Virus record (IMG/VR): IMGVR_UViG_3300021376_002797
Location: 1-64,000 of that record
Direction: 5' to 3' (one strand)
Source: a virus
Length of the DNA: 64,000 nucleotides
Shown: positions 44,467 through 52,787 of the stretch, piece by piece
Layout of the letters: the number at the start of each line of letters is the position of its first letter
How positions within the stretch are numbered: the first letter of the stretch is position 1
Notes under the pieces: model-generated
What the model saw: only the letters and a program-made list of their open reading frames with translations
The model's database searches: none
Told to the model about the DNA's origin: nothing
Made by a program: the position numbers and the translations under genes

Positions 44467-45051
44467 ATGAAAAATATTTTATCAAGTTTAAATGAATATA
44501 AAAAAAGAAGGATTTTAGAGATGCATACAAATAAAAAATCATTTTTATTTGAGGCTGTTGAAAATAAAACAGTTCAATTGGATTGTGTCGCAAAAACGGT
44601 TAATGGTATTGTTGTTAGTCAGGCCGATTTATTGGCTAATTTATGTCCAGCAGCTAAAAATACAACAACCACACAAGCAGGTGCAGGTACAACACCTTTA
44701 GATACCTACGTTAGTAACATGGTTGATTGGAGAAGTAGTGTTATTAATGATAAACTTGCTTCTTTTGGGGGATCTAAAGTTAATGTTAGTGGGTCTGACA
44801 GTAATAAAATTGTTAGTTCGGTTTATATTGAAATGAAAAACCCGAAAGAGGACCCAAAAATGCAAAATTTAATAGCAACACCTACATATAATTGTGTAGC
44901 TCAGGGTACTAATTTAGCGGGAAGCGCACAATATTACGACCTATATTTCAAAAAAGGTAGTCCTGAATATAATGAATTTATGGCCGCTTGTAAATTACAA
45001 TGTCAGGCATCACAGAAAAAAATACAACAAGTTAAATATACAAAACAATAA
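44467..45051 (+). CDS. Tagged hypothetical protein (MKNILSSLNE tag)
   Basis: 194 residues. MKNILSSLNEYKKRRILEMH is shared with the gene at 46341; probable cleavage at LFE|A (~residue 26). The body has five Cys and QLDCVAKTVNGIVVSQADL, similar to TVDCTAKTLD in the following gene, so the two bodies are distantly related. Forms an operon with 45061. Confidence 0.7.
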   Translation: MKNILSSLNEYKKRRILEMHTNKKSFLFEAVENKTVQLDCVAKTVNGIVVSQADLLANLCPAAKNTTTTQAGAGTTPLDTYVSNMVDWRSSVINDKLASFGGSKVNVSGSDSNKIVSSVYIEMKNPKEDPKMQNLIATPTYNCVAQGTNLAGSAQYYDLYFKKGSPEYNEFMAACKLQCQASQKKIQQVKYTKQ

Positions 45052-45060
45052 ATAAATAAT

Positions 45061-45591
45061 ATGAAAAGAAAAATTAGATTAACGGAATCAGAACTTTATA
45101 GATTAATAAGAAGGGTTATATCTGAACAAACAACAAAACAAGTAACAGTAACTGTTGATTGTACTGCAAAAACATTAGACACAATGGCAATGACAGCACC
45201 AATGATTACTAAATACTGTACAGAGACGAAGGGTACAACAACTCAAACATTAGCTCAAGAATATAAAATGACTAGAAAGGATCAAATTATTTTAACAAGA
45301 GCCGAATTAGATTCAATTGGCGCCTTTAGTGCTGAGGTTATAATAGATAGTTCTGATAAAGTTTCAGGTGTTTCTTTTAAAATGAAAAAAGAATTAACTA
45401 ACCCGTCAAGTATGGGTGGTGGTATTGCACAACCTTTTTATTCTACCGCCGATGGTGCAGGACAAGGAACAGGTAGAGTTGCGGGTGGAGTAACACAAAT
45501 TAAACCGTATGTTGATGCGGGAGTAACGACTGCAGAAGCGGTAAGAAAATTAGGTGAAAAACAAGCTAAGGCTTCCCAAAGCTTTAAATAA
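45061..45591 (+). CDS. Tagged hypothetical protein (MKRKIRLTESEL tag)
   Basis: 176 residues. The tag MKRKIRLTESELYRLIRRVISE|Q combines an RLTES-type N-terminus with a body related to the previous gene, which carries the other tag class. This mix of tag and body is good evidence for tag exchange. Ser/Thr/Gly-rich C-terminus. Function unknown. Confidence 0.7.
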   Translation: MKRKIRLTESELYRLIRRVISEQTTKQVTVTVDCTAKTLDTMAMTAPMITKYCTETKGTTTQTLAQEYKMTRKDQIILTRAELDSIGAFSAEVIIDSSDKVSGVSFKMKKELTNPSSMGGGIAQPFYSTADGAGQGTGRVAGGVTQIKPYVDAGVTTAEAVRKLGEKQAKASQSFK

Positions 45592-45603
45592 AAAAACAAT
45601 AAT

Positions 45604-45638
45604 AAAAAAAAAGGAACCAATTTGGTTCCTTTTTTTAT
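45604..45638. terminator. Bidirectional terminator
   Basis: AAGGAACCA/TGGTTCCTT (45611-45631) with A-run and T-run, between convergent genes. Confidence 0.85.
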
Positions 45639-46237
45639 TTATATAACATTCTAATAACTTCTTTATCTATTTTAGATAATTGTTGTGTTGTGGTGTAACC
45701 TTCGTAAAAGATACTATCTTCGTAAGTCCAAGAGTCGTTTGCTAAACCTAACGATTGTGTAATTTCTTCAATTATTGCATGTTTTTTATCTAAAGATGAA
45801 ACATCATTTCTAATAAAAATTTTTACATTATCGATAATAATAGTACCACTATAACTATAAATTAAACAATACCCATTACAACTAACGTATTGTAACTGAT
45901 TATAAACATATTTAGAGTTAAAATTATTAAAATCACCAAAATAAACAATTGAATTTGCTTCCGATTTATTTTTTACAATTGTAATTTTTATACTACCAAT
46001 TAATGTATTTAATTCTGTTATTAGACTTTTTACATTGATTAAATCTTGGTTAGTGTAGTAACCATCCAAATACATTTTAATATCTTTATCCCACTTTGTT
46101 ATTTTATTAGTATTATCACCTTTCATTTGATCACTACCATAAGCAACCTCATTGAAATAAGATTTAATTTGTTCTTGTGTTTGACAAACAGAAAATAAAG
46201 TCATAAATAAAAATAAAGAAAGAATAAAAATTTTCAT
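45635..46237 (-). CDS. Exported DUF2927-like protein
   Basis: 200 residues. A signal peptide (MKIFILSLFLFMTLFSVCQT) is followed by a domain with KHAIIEEITQSLGLANDSWT, then SIFYEGYTTTQQLSKIDKEV. This is the pattern of DUF2927, a secreted, peptidase-like family. Cys 18 may be the lipidation site, but the SVCQ context is only a weak lipobox. Untagged, host-type promoter. It may modify the host envelope; exact role unknown. Confidence 0.72.
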   Translation of the reverse strand: MKIFILSLFLFMTLFSVCQTQEQIKSYFNEVAYGSDQMKGDNTNKITKWDKDIKMYLDGYYTNQDLINVKSLITELNTLIGSIKITIVKNKSEANSIVYFGDFNNFNSKYVYNQLQYVSCNGYCLIYSYSGTIIIDNVKIFIRNDVSSLDKKHAIIEEITQSLGLANDSWTYEDSIFYEGYTTTQQLSKIDKEVIRMLYK

Positions 46238-46263
46238 ATGAGTTATATTAAATAATTATAATA

Positions 46264-46295
46264 CAAACTTACGAAAACTTTTTATATCTACAAAA
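46264..46295 (-). promoter_or_regulatory. Host-type promoter
   Basis: Minus strand: TTTTG (46291-46295), 19-nt spacer, TAAGTTTG (46264-46271). The surrounding 40 bp resemble those at 47641-47680. Confidence 0.72.
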
Positions 46296-46315
46296 CTATT
46301 TTTTAAAAAAAGATA

Positions 46316-46323
46316 TATTTATT
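46316..46323 (+). promoter_or_regulatory. TATTTATT box
   Basis: 17 nt before the ATG at 46341. Confidence 0.5.
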
Positions 46324-46340
46324 AATAAAATACAAATTTT

Positions 46341-47120
46341 ATGAAAAATATTTTATCAAGTTTAAACGAATCTGAAAAAAGAAGGATTCTTGAGATGCAT
46401 TATAGGACATCGGGTAGACATTATTTGAATGAACAAACACCAGACACAACACCAGCATTCCCAACATCCGGTGTTGAAAAGGATCTTAATTTTCCTGTGG
46501 ATCAAAACATAATAACAAGCCTCAAGGTTAATACTAATGAATTTACAACAAAGGTACGAGTTACTTTTAATCACGATACAGGGGCATCTACCGCAATGTT
46601 AGTTGGAACACCTAAAACAGGACCGTCAACGACATGGAAATCGTCATTTGATTGTAAATGTCCTACATCAACTAGTCCAGACGCAGATATAAGTTCAACT
46701 TACGGATTTATAGAAAAAACATCTGGTTTTAATGGAACTAAAGAAAATCTTAATGCCAATACTACAGTTTCAGGTCCAATGATTCAAAAATGGATTAAGG
46801 AGAGATGTGTTGCGTATTTAAAAGATAAAAAAAAATGTGGACCAGTTCTTGCAACAAGAGGTGAACTGAACGCTCTTTACACAAGGACAACACCAACGGA
46901 TATTCAACCGGGTGACAGAAAAACAATTTGTACATTTGTTAGGGCAAAACAAGGATTTATTGGAATGGATTACCTTTACGATCAAAGAAAAATAATGGAT
47001 AATTTTCTAAGTAATATTGCATTTTATGCTCCTGGAACAGATCAAGAAACTTTTGATAACACTAGCTCTCAAGATTTAAGTGATAAAGGAGAACTATTTT
47101 GTAAAGGTTGGGGATTATAA
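46341..47120 (+). CDS. Tagged hypothetical protein (MKNILSSLNE tag)
   Basis: 259 residues. The tag MKNILSSLNESEKRRILEMH continues to HYLNE|Q. The body contains a Cys pair (DCKCPTST) and further Cys later (RCVAYLKDKKKCG), so disulfides are likely if it leaves the reducing cytoplasm. No family recognised. Single-gene unit with its own terminator. Confidence 0.72.
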   Translation: MKNILSSLNESEKRRILEMHYRTSGRHYLNEQTPDTTPAFPTSGVEKDLNFPVDQNIITSLKVNTNEFTTKVRVTFNHDTGASTAMLVGTPKTGPSTTWKSSFDCKCPTSTSPDADISSTYGFIEKTSGFNGTKENLNANTTVSGPMIQKWIKERCVAYLKDKKKCGPVLATRGELNALYTRTTPTDIQPGDRKTICTFVRAKQGFIGMDYLYDQRKIMDNFLSNIAFYAPGTDQETFDNTSSQDLSDKGELFCKGWGL

Positions 47121-47140
47121 ACCCAATAAAATAATAAAAT

Positions 47141-47172
47141 TAACCCACCCCAATAAGGGTGGGTTTTCTATT
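47141..47172. terminator. Bidirectional terminator
   Basis: AACCCACCC/GGGTGGGTT (47142-47150, 47157-47165), loop CAATAA, between convergent genes. Confidence 0.84.
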
Positions 47173-47617
47173 TACGTAAATTAAAATGATTTACAATTAA
47201 CAATGTTGATTCATTATTTACAATATCATAAAATAAAAGATGAATGTATGAATCGTTATCATCTATATTAAATTTTGCGATAAAACTATAGGATATTTCT
47301 TTTTTATTTAATTTTATTTTTGATTCCACTGTAATACTATCATTATTTTTGATAACACTATCAATCTTGAATGTTCTTATTTCTGTTTCAGTATTAGGGT
47401 AAGAACTTATTTTAAGTAAAGACGAATCTAAATCAAATATAAAAATTTCTTTTAGTTTTATGTCTTTTTCTGTTTCTGTGTAATCACAAATTGGTGTTTG
47501 AAACGAGGACCGACCTAATTTACCATATAAATCAACTCTATATATTTCAAATATGATTTTTTGTGAAAATGAAAAAAAGGATGTGAATACTAATAAAAAT
47601 AAAAAAAAAGTTTTCAT
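47168..47617 (-). CDS. Exported hypothetical protein
   Basis: 149 residues. Signal peptide MKTFFLFLLVFTSFFSFSQ with likely cleavage at SFSQK, then a beta-rich domain (IFIFDLDSSLLKISSYPN). Resembles the exported proteins at 41059 and 51212 in length and layout. Function unknown. Confidence 0.7.
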   Translation of the reverse strand: MKTFFLFLLVFTSFFSFSQKIIFEIYRVDLYGKLGRSSFQTPICDYTETEKDIKLKEIFIFDLDSSLLKISSYPNTETEIRTFKIDSVIKNNDSITVESKIKLNKKEISYSFIAKFNIDDNDSYIHLLFYDIVNNESTLLIVNHFNLRK

Positions 47618-47643
47618 AAATAGTTTATTAAATGATTATAATA

Positions 47644-47675
47644 CAAATATATAAAAACTTTTAATATTTACAAAA
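47644..47675 (-). promoter_or_regulatory. Host-type promoter
   Basis: Minus strand: TTTTG (47671-47675), 19-nt spacer, TATATTTG (47644-47651). Confidence 0.72.
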
Positions 47676-49892
47676 CTATTTTTTACGTTTTGTTGGTTTT
47701 TTTATTTTAACTTCAGTTTTTTTATCTTTTTCGTTATATGATAAAATGAATTTTGAACCTTTTTCAGGGTTGTCACTAATTACTTTATCAGTAACCGCAT
47801 CATCGACCCACTTTTGAATGGTTCTTTTCAATATACGAGCACCGAATCTAGTGTCAGTACCAACACCTATAATGTGTTTTTTTAATGTCTCATCGACCTC
47901 CAATTCAAAATCAATTAAAGAAACTCTTTCATACACTTTTTCAAGTTCCAAATCAACAATTTTTAATAGGTCGGTCTCATTAAGATCTTTAAAATAAATA
48001 ATTTCATCAAACCTATTTATAAATTCAGGTGCAAACTTTTTAAATAATTCTTTTTCTAATAGAGATTTTATCTCCTCTTCCTTTTTCTCAACTTTTGAAT
48101 TTGTTGCAAATCCAACACCTGTACCAAAATCTTGAACTATCTTTGTTCCAACATTAGATGTCATTAAAATAATACAGTTTTTGAAATTGATTTTTCTTCC
48201 GTGACCATCAGTTAAAAATCCTTCATCTAACATTTGTAAAAATACGTTAAATATTTCAGGATGTGCCTTTTCAATCTCATCTAACAAAATAACAGAATAT
48301 GGTTTGTTTTTAATTTTATTTAAAAATGGTGATCCATCTTCATACCCAACATAGCCTGGTGATGTTCCTGTGAGTTTTGATGTTGCAATCTTATCTGAAA
48401 ATTCACTCATATCTAATCTAATAAGTGCGTCTTCAGTATTAAACATATGTTTCGCTAATTGCTTAGCCAACTCAGTTTTACCAACACCTGAATTACCAAT
48501 TAATAATCCACTAAATATTGGTTTTTTAGGGTCATTTAATCCGACCTTATTTCTTTGTATTGCTTTTGATATTTTTGCAACTGCATCATCTTGACCAATA
48601 ACTTTTGTTGATAGCGTATCTTTGAGTGTTTTTAATTGTTCTGTCTCATCTGTTGATATTTTTGATATTGGTATTTTTGTAATAAGTGACGCGACATCAT
48701 ATACAATATCTTCTGTAACTTCTCTTTTGAATAAATTTCTATTTTTTTCAAATTCCGCCTTTTCTCTTTCTAAATCATTCAAAACTTTTCTTTCCTTATC
48801 TCTAAGATTTGCCGCTTCCTCGTATCTTTGACTGTTTATTACTATAACCTTTTCTTCTTTGATTTCTTGAGCCTGTCTTTTTAAATCTTCAATAATTTCA
48901 GGTAATTTTATTTCAACTTGTGATCTAGCTCCAACCTCATCAATAATATCAAACGCCTTATCAGGAAACTCTCTATCTGTGATGTAACGGTCCGCTAACT
49001 CAACACATAGTTTTAATATATCATCACTATAAGTTACTTTATGGTGATCTTCATATCTATCTTTTGAATTTTGAAGTATCTGTAAGGTCTCTTCTTTTGT
49101 TGAAGGGTCCACCATTACTTTTTGGAATCTCCTTTCAAGTGCACCATCTTTTTCAATATTTTTTCTATATTCTTCTAAAGTAGTTGCACCAATACATTGT
49201 AGTTCTCCTCTTGAAAGTGCAGGTTTAAATATATTTGAAGCATCCATCGATCCTGAGGCATTTCCCGCACCAATCATTGTATGGATTTCATCAATAAAAA
49301 TTATAATATCGGGGTTATTGTATAATTCTTCCATAATCACTTTCATTCTTTCTTCAAATTGTCCTCTATATTTTGTTCCAGCAACAATTGATGTCATATC
49401 TAATGAAACAATCCTTTTACCTGATAAATTTTGAGGACAATCACCCTCAAATATTTTCTTTGCTAAACCTTCAACAATTGCCGTTTTACCACAGTTATGT
49501 GAAACCACACCATTTGATATGTATTTTCTTTCATTATCTAACACCTCAAGATCAAAAGTATTATGAACACCAATCTCTTCTTTCTCAATAACCTCATGTA
49601 GGTTATTATCTTCAAAATAAATTGAGTTTCCAACATTTAAATTTTTTAATCTTAACCAATATGAATCATTCATAAATTCAACAAAATCATTATCACTTGT
49701 TTGCCCAACTTCAACTAAATGGTCTTCAGATCCTGAAAGTTCAGACCCGTTTGATAGTTTTATTTTAAAACAATTTTTATTTTGTTTTTTATATAAATTA
49801 CCAACAAGTTTATAACCCGACGGAGTTTTAATTTTGTATGTCCCACCTTCGTTTTTTACAAGGTTAAAAAATTCTTCAATTTTAATTTTCAT
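47676..49892 (-). CDS. Split-intein C-part fused to ClpC-like ATPase C-terminal part
   Basis: 738 residues. Residues 1-133 are the C-terminal part of a split intein ending NGVVSHN. Residue 134 (Cys) starts the C-extein CGKTAIVEGLA, the second half of a Walker A motif. The ATPase follows: Walker B IIIFIDEIHTMIG, Arg-finger region ERRFQKVMVD, a UVR-type middle (YEEAANLRDKERKVL), second AAA+ module with GNSGVGKTELAK and VILLDEIEKAHP, and MTSNVG...GVGFAT, where ClpP-binding loops usually lie. The UVR motif places it with ClpC. After splicing with the 49917 product a 678-residue Clp unfoldase without N-domain would form. Confidence 0.9.
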   Translation of the reverse strand: MKIKIEEFFNLVKNEGGTYKIKTPSGYKLVGNLYKKQNKNCFKIKLSNGSELSGSEDHLVEVGQTSDNDFVEFMNDSYWLRLKNLNVGNSIYFEDNNLHEVIEKEEIGVHNTFDLEVLDNERKYISNGVVSHNCGKTAIVEGLAKKIFEGDCPQNLSGKRIVSLDMTSIVAGTKYRGQFEERMKVIMEELYNNPDIIIFIDEIHTMIGAGNASGSMDASNIFKPALSRGELQCIGATTLEEYRKNIEKDGALERRFQKVMVDPSTKEETLQILQNSKDRYEDHHKVTYSDDILKLCVELADRYITDREFPDKAFDIIDEVGARSQVEIKLPEIIEDLKRQAQEIKEEKVIVINSQRYEEAANLRDKERKVLNDLEREKAEFEKNRNLFKREVTEDIVYDVASLITKIPISKISTDETEQLKTLKDTLSTKVIGQDDAVAKISKAIQRNKVGLNDPKKPIFSGLLIGNSGVGKTELAKQLAKHMFNTEDALIRLDMSEFSDKIATSKLTGTSPGYVGYEDGSPFLNKIKNKPYSVILLDEIEKAHPEIFNVFLQMLDEGFLTDGHGRKINFKNCIILMTSNVGTKIVQDFGTGVGFATNSKVEKKEEEIKSLLEKELFKKFAPEFINRFDEIIYFKDLNETDLLKIVDLELEKVYERVSLIDFELEVDETLKKHIIGVGTDTRFGARILKRTIQKWVDDAVTDKVISDNPEKGSKFILSYNEKDKKTEVKIKKPTKRKK
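49494..49892 (-). other. C-intein (IntC), ~133 residues
   Basis: Block B-like GSEDHLVEV (His in place), block F VHNTFDLEVLDNERKYISNG, block G VVSHN followed by Cys+1. No endonuclease domain. Confidence 0.9.
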
Positions 49893-49916
49893 ATTTTTTA
49901 TTTAATTTTTTTTATT

Positions 49917-50210
49917 TCACATAGTTTCAATATTGTGACTATCTGCGTCAGAAACTTTTTCAATTTCAATCCAAGTATCGCCTAAAACACAACCTGGTTC
50001 ACCTAATATAATAGGGTTATTTTTCTTTCTTCTTGAAAGGATTTGTGCAATTCTATTAATCTCATTTTCTCTACCTACAACAGGATCTAATTTTCCTTCT
50101 TCAGCTAGTTTTATAAGGTCTCTTGAAAAGTTATCTAAAACAGGGGTTTTAGTTTTTGTTTCTGTTTGTTTATTTTTTGATTTTTCCATATCGTCAAATG
50201 ATTCAATCAT
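49917..50210 (-). CDS. ClpC-like N-terminal part fused to short N-intein
   Basis: 97 residues. Residues 1-73 form the start of a Clp ATPase module ([27 protein letters not shown]), breaking off in the middle of Walker A. Residues 74-97 ([12 protein letters not shown]...NIETM) match intein block A with Cys1. A stop codon and 24 nt separate it from the second part. It cannot be an active ATPase alone. The Clp N-domain (~140 residues in ClpC/ClpB) is absent; only ~20 charged residues precede the module. Confidence 0.9.
   Translation of the reverse strand: MIESFDDMEKSKNKQTETKTKTPVLDNFSRDLIKLAEEGKLDPVVGRENEINRIAQILSRRKKNNPIILGEPGCVLGDTWIEIEKVSDADSHNIETM
49920..49991 (-). other. N-intein (IntN), 24 residues
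   Basis: Starts with Cys1 directly after GEPG; block A pattern C-x-x-G-D-T-x-I. Unusually short, so this is an atypically split intein with the break close to the N-terminus. Confidence 0.88.
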
Positions 50211-50407
50211 AATAATCTTTTTAATTTTTTATTTGTTTAAAAGTTAATTAAATAAAGACCAATAATCAATATTTTTTATTTTTTTGTCATCATGTCAGAT
50301 ATACTGACATTTTGTCATGTTATAATTTGAAAACATTAAAATTTACTTATTTGGCATTTATTTGGTGTAAAATCTTACCAAAATAAACTTATAAATAAAA
50401 TAAAATT

Positions 50408-50773
50408 ATGTTTAGTAGAAATTTTGAAAAATTATTTAATGAACTATGGTCATCAGATCCATTTTTTAATGGTGATAATTGGGAAAGAAAAAACTATAAG
50501 TCCGAAGATGGTAGTATTTCATTTACTTACATTACAAACAAACGAGGAGGACTGAATAAACAAGATGAAATATCATTATTAAAACAAAAACTTGATATTG
50601 CAGTTGATGAACAAAATTTTGAGGAGGCGGTAGAACTCAGAGACAAAATTAAAAATTTAGAGAAAAATAAAGAAGAATTTACAAAACTTAATAAAGAACT
50701 AGATGAATGTTTAAAAAAACAAGATTTTGAAAATGCAATCAAATTAAGAGATAAAATTAGAAGTTTAAAATAA
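50408..50773 (+). CDS. Protein with two UVR motifs
   Basis: 121 residues. Two tandem UVR helix pairs: LLKQKLDIAVDEQNFEEAVE (RDKIKNLE follows) and LNKELDECLKKQDFENAIKL (RDKIRSLK). The ~50-residue N-terminal part (LFNELWSSDPFFNGDNWERK) is unknown. UVR motifs mediate UvrB-UvrC and McsA-ClpC contacts. As it is transcribed divergently from the ClpC-like genes, an adaptor for that ATPase is plausible; an interaction with the phage UvrC-like protein is the alternative. Confidence 0.75.
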   Translation: MFSRNFEKLFNELWSSDPFFNGDNWERKNYKSEDGSISFTYITNKRGGLNKQDEISLLKQKLDIAVDEQNFEEAVELRDKIKNLEKNKEEFTKLNKELDECLKKQDFENAIKLRDKIRSLK

Positions 50774-50795
50774 AAATGTTCTTATTTTAGTTTTG

Positions 50796-50826
50796 AACCT
50801 GTCCGTGAGGATGGGTTTTTTTTTGA
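50796..50826 (+). terminator. Rho-independent terminator
   Basis: AACCTGTCC-GTGA-GGATGGGTT (50796-50817) with G-T pairs, then a T-run. Confidence 0.8.
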
Positions 50827-50852
50827 TTTATGGTTTTTTTTATTAATCGTTA

Positions 50853-50860
50853 TATTTATT
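50853..50860 (+). promoter_or_regulatory. TATTTATT box
   Basis: 40 nt before the ATG at 50901. Confidence 0.45.
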
Positions 50861-50900
50861 ATAAAAAGATAATAAAAAAATAAAAATAACAAAAAAAATT

Positions 50901-51215
50901 ATGAAAAGAGTTATTAGATTAACAGAATCAGATCTTACAAGAATTGTAAGACGAGTTATTAAAGAATCAAAAGGGGTTATAAATGAGGCGTATGAGCCTG
51001 GTGCCACATTCGAAGTGGGCGAAATAACATACACTATTGAAGGTAGAGGCACTTTAGGACCTAATGGAGAACAATGTTTTTTCACAATGCAATTCAATGG
51101 TGGCGGTAAAAGATATGACGTAAGTGAAAAAACAATCAATAATATTCAAGATGCGAATTTAAAAGCGACTCTTCAAACTATTATGAGAACAGTAAAGAGA
51201 GAAATAGGTTGTTAA
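50901..51215 (+). CDS. Tagged hypothetical protein (MKRVIRLTESDL tag)
   Basis: 104 residues. Third near-identical copy of the RLTESDLTRIV tag, ending VIKE|S with a second possible site INE|A nine residues later. The body is a small beta-rich domain (EVGEITYTIEGRGTLGPNG, FFTMQFNGGGKRYDVSE) resembling small tail/head decoration or DUF-type folds; not assigned. Overlaps the convergent gene by 4 nt. Confidence 0.7.
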   Translation: MKRVIRLTESDLTRIVRRVIKESKGVINEAYEPGATFEVGEITYTIEGRGTLGPNGEQCFFTMQFNGGGKRYDVSEKTINNIQDANLKATLQTIMRTVKREIGC

Positions 51216-51649
51216 TTTAAGATAAGTAAATTATTTTTATTTGCAAATTTTAAAGTCGTTGAGTTATAATCTTTTTCAAAATAAAATTGTTTTACACTTT
51301 TTTCATTCTTATTAAGATTAATAGTTAAACTAATATATATTTTTGATGAGGGGTCTGAAGATCCCTCATTGTATTTTATATTAAATACGTTATAACTAAT
51401 CGTATCAATTGATAATATTTTATCAACACTTTTGAATTTACCTAGTTTAGTTGTAATTATTTTTTTATCAAAATCAATCATAAAAGTTTGATTTATATCA
51501 ATATTAAATCCATTACCTAATAAATTTTTTTCACCGACATTACCAAAAGATGATGAAAAATTAAAACTGGAAACAATCACAAAAATTGATTGGGACATTA
51601 AATTAAGTGATGCGATTGTAAATAATAAAGTTAAAATCAAATTTTTCAT
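51212..51649 (-). CDS. Exported hypothetical protein
   Basis: 145 residues. Signal peptide MKNLILTLLFTIASLNLMSQ, then a beta-rich domain (TFMIDFDKKIITTKLGKF). Fourth exported minus-strand protein. TATATTTG (51683-51690) is present upstream, but the -33 part is TTTTTT rather than TTTG. Confidence 0.68.
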   Translation of the reverse strand: MKNLILTLLFTIASLNLMSQSIFVIVSSFNFSSSFGNVGEKNLLGNGFNIDINQTFMIDFDKKIITTKLGKFKSVDKILSIDTISYNVFNIKYNEGSSDPSSKIYISLTINLNKNEKSVKQFYFEKDYNSTTLKFANKNNLLILN

Positions 51650-51742
51650 GAGGTTTAATTTTTTAGGTGAATAATTATACTACAAATATAATCATTTTTC
51701 TTGATTTAAAAAACTTTTCTAATATTTTTAGAATAAAAAATT

Positions 51743-51991
51743 ATGGCAATTAAAAGAACTGATATTAACGGAACCAAAATTACTTGTGAAATAGAATCAA
51801 GTAACCTTAAAACAACTATATACGACACCGAATCTAATAAATTAATAGTGGAGTTCAAAAACGGATTTAAATACGAATACGATGAGGTCCCCCATAATAT
51901 CTACGCACAGTTTAGATTATCGGATTCCCAAGGTAAATTTTTCAATACCCAAATTGCAAAAACATTCAAATACAAAAAATTAGATAAATAA
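51743..51991 (+). CDS. KTSC-domain protein
   Basis: 82 residues. FKYEYDEVPHNIYAQFRLSD followed by GKFFNTQIAKTFKYKKL matches the KTSC domain, a small domain often linked to lysyl-tRNA synthetases or nucleic-acid enzymes and common in phages. Exact function unknown. Untagged. Confidence 0.78.
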   Translation: MAIKRTDINGTKITCEIESSNLKTTIYDTESNKLIVEFKNGFKYEYDEVPHNIYAQFRLSDSQGKFFNTQIAKTFKYKKLDK

Positions 51992-52002
51992 TTTTCACGC
52001 CA

Positions 52003-52010
52003 TATTTATA
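52003..52010 (+). promoter_or_regulatory. TATTTATA box, leaderless spacing
   Basis: 3 nt before the ATG at 52014. Confidence 0.5.
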
Positions 52011-52013
52011 TAC

Positions 52014-52766
52014 ATGGCAAGTTCTGAAAAAATAATAAATAGTTTTTATCTTCAAGACGAATTTAACCCAAATGTGTGGGATAATTCCGACAATCCAAAA
52101 ACGGTAAAACTAAAACCTGAAATTAGAGAAAGACTTTTAAGAGTTGCAAATCTTTTTATTGAATTTTTAGATACGGATCTTTTTATTCAAGATGTCATTT
52201 TTGTAGGTTCACTTGTTGGTTACAATTGGAGTGAATTTTCCGATTTTGACATCCATATATTAATCGATCTTGATGAATCAGAAAATAGAGAAATGACAGA
52301 AGAGTTGTTCAGACTTAAAAAAACAGTGTTTAACGCAGCTCACGACATTTTTATAAAGGGTTCTGAAACGGAATTATATGTACAAGACGCAAATGAAAAA
52401 AATGAAAGTCAAGGGGTTTATTCTTTATTAAATGACGAGTGGTTAAAAATACCAAAAAAAGAAAATTTCAAAGTAGATAAGAAAAAATTAATGACCAAAG
52501 TTGACCAATGGATGGATATTATTGATGGTGTTTTGGAAAATGCCGAAGATGAAGATATTGAAGATGCTGTTAAACTTGTAAAAAAATATAGAGAAAAATT
52601 AAGAAAATATAGAACTTGTGGATTACAAAAAGAGGGTGAATATTCTTATGAAAATTTGGTCTTTAAATTTTTAAGAAGAAACGGTTATATAGGAAAATTA
52701 GAAAACTTTAAAAACGAGTTTATAGATAAAAAACTATCTTTAGAACAAGAAAATAAAGAATACTAA
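52014..52766 (+). CDS. Nucleotidyltransferase-fold protein
   Basis: 250 residues. IFVGSLVGYNWSEFSDFDIH then ILIDLDES (residues ~63-90) is the GS...DxD signature of pol-beta-type nucleotidyltransferases. The rest is helical with a basic stretch (KYREKLRKYRTC). Substrate unknown: a nucleotide transfer to RNA, protein or small molecule is possible. It precedes the head operon. Confidence 0.72.
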   Translation: MASSEKIINSFYLQDEFNPNVWDNSDNPKTVKLKPEIRERLLRVANLFIEFLDTDLFIQDVIFVGSLVGYNWSEFSDFDIHILIDLDESENREMTEELFRLKKTVFNAAHDIFIKGSETELYVQDANEKNESQGVYSLLNDEWLKIPKKENFKVDKKKLMTKVDQWMDIIDGVLENAEDEDIEDAVKLVKKYREKLRKYRTCGLQKEGEYSYENLVFKFLRRNGYIGKLENFKNEFIDKKLSLEQENKEY

Positions 52767-52787
52767 ATAAATTACTATTTATTGATA

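Noticed and set aside
47676-50210. ClpC gene simply broken by a frameshift
   Set aside because: The two halves end and begin with complete intein N- and C-parts (Cys1 block A, HN-Cys junction) exactly at Walker A, which a random break would not give.
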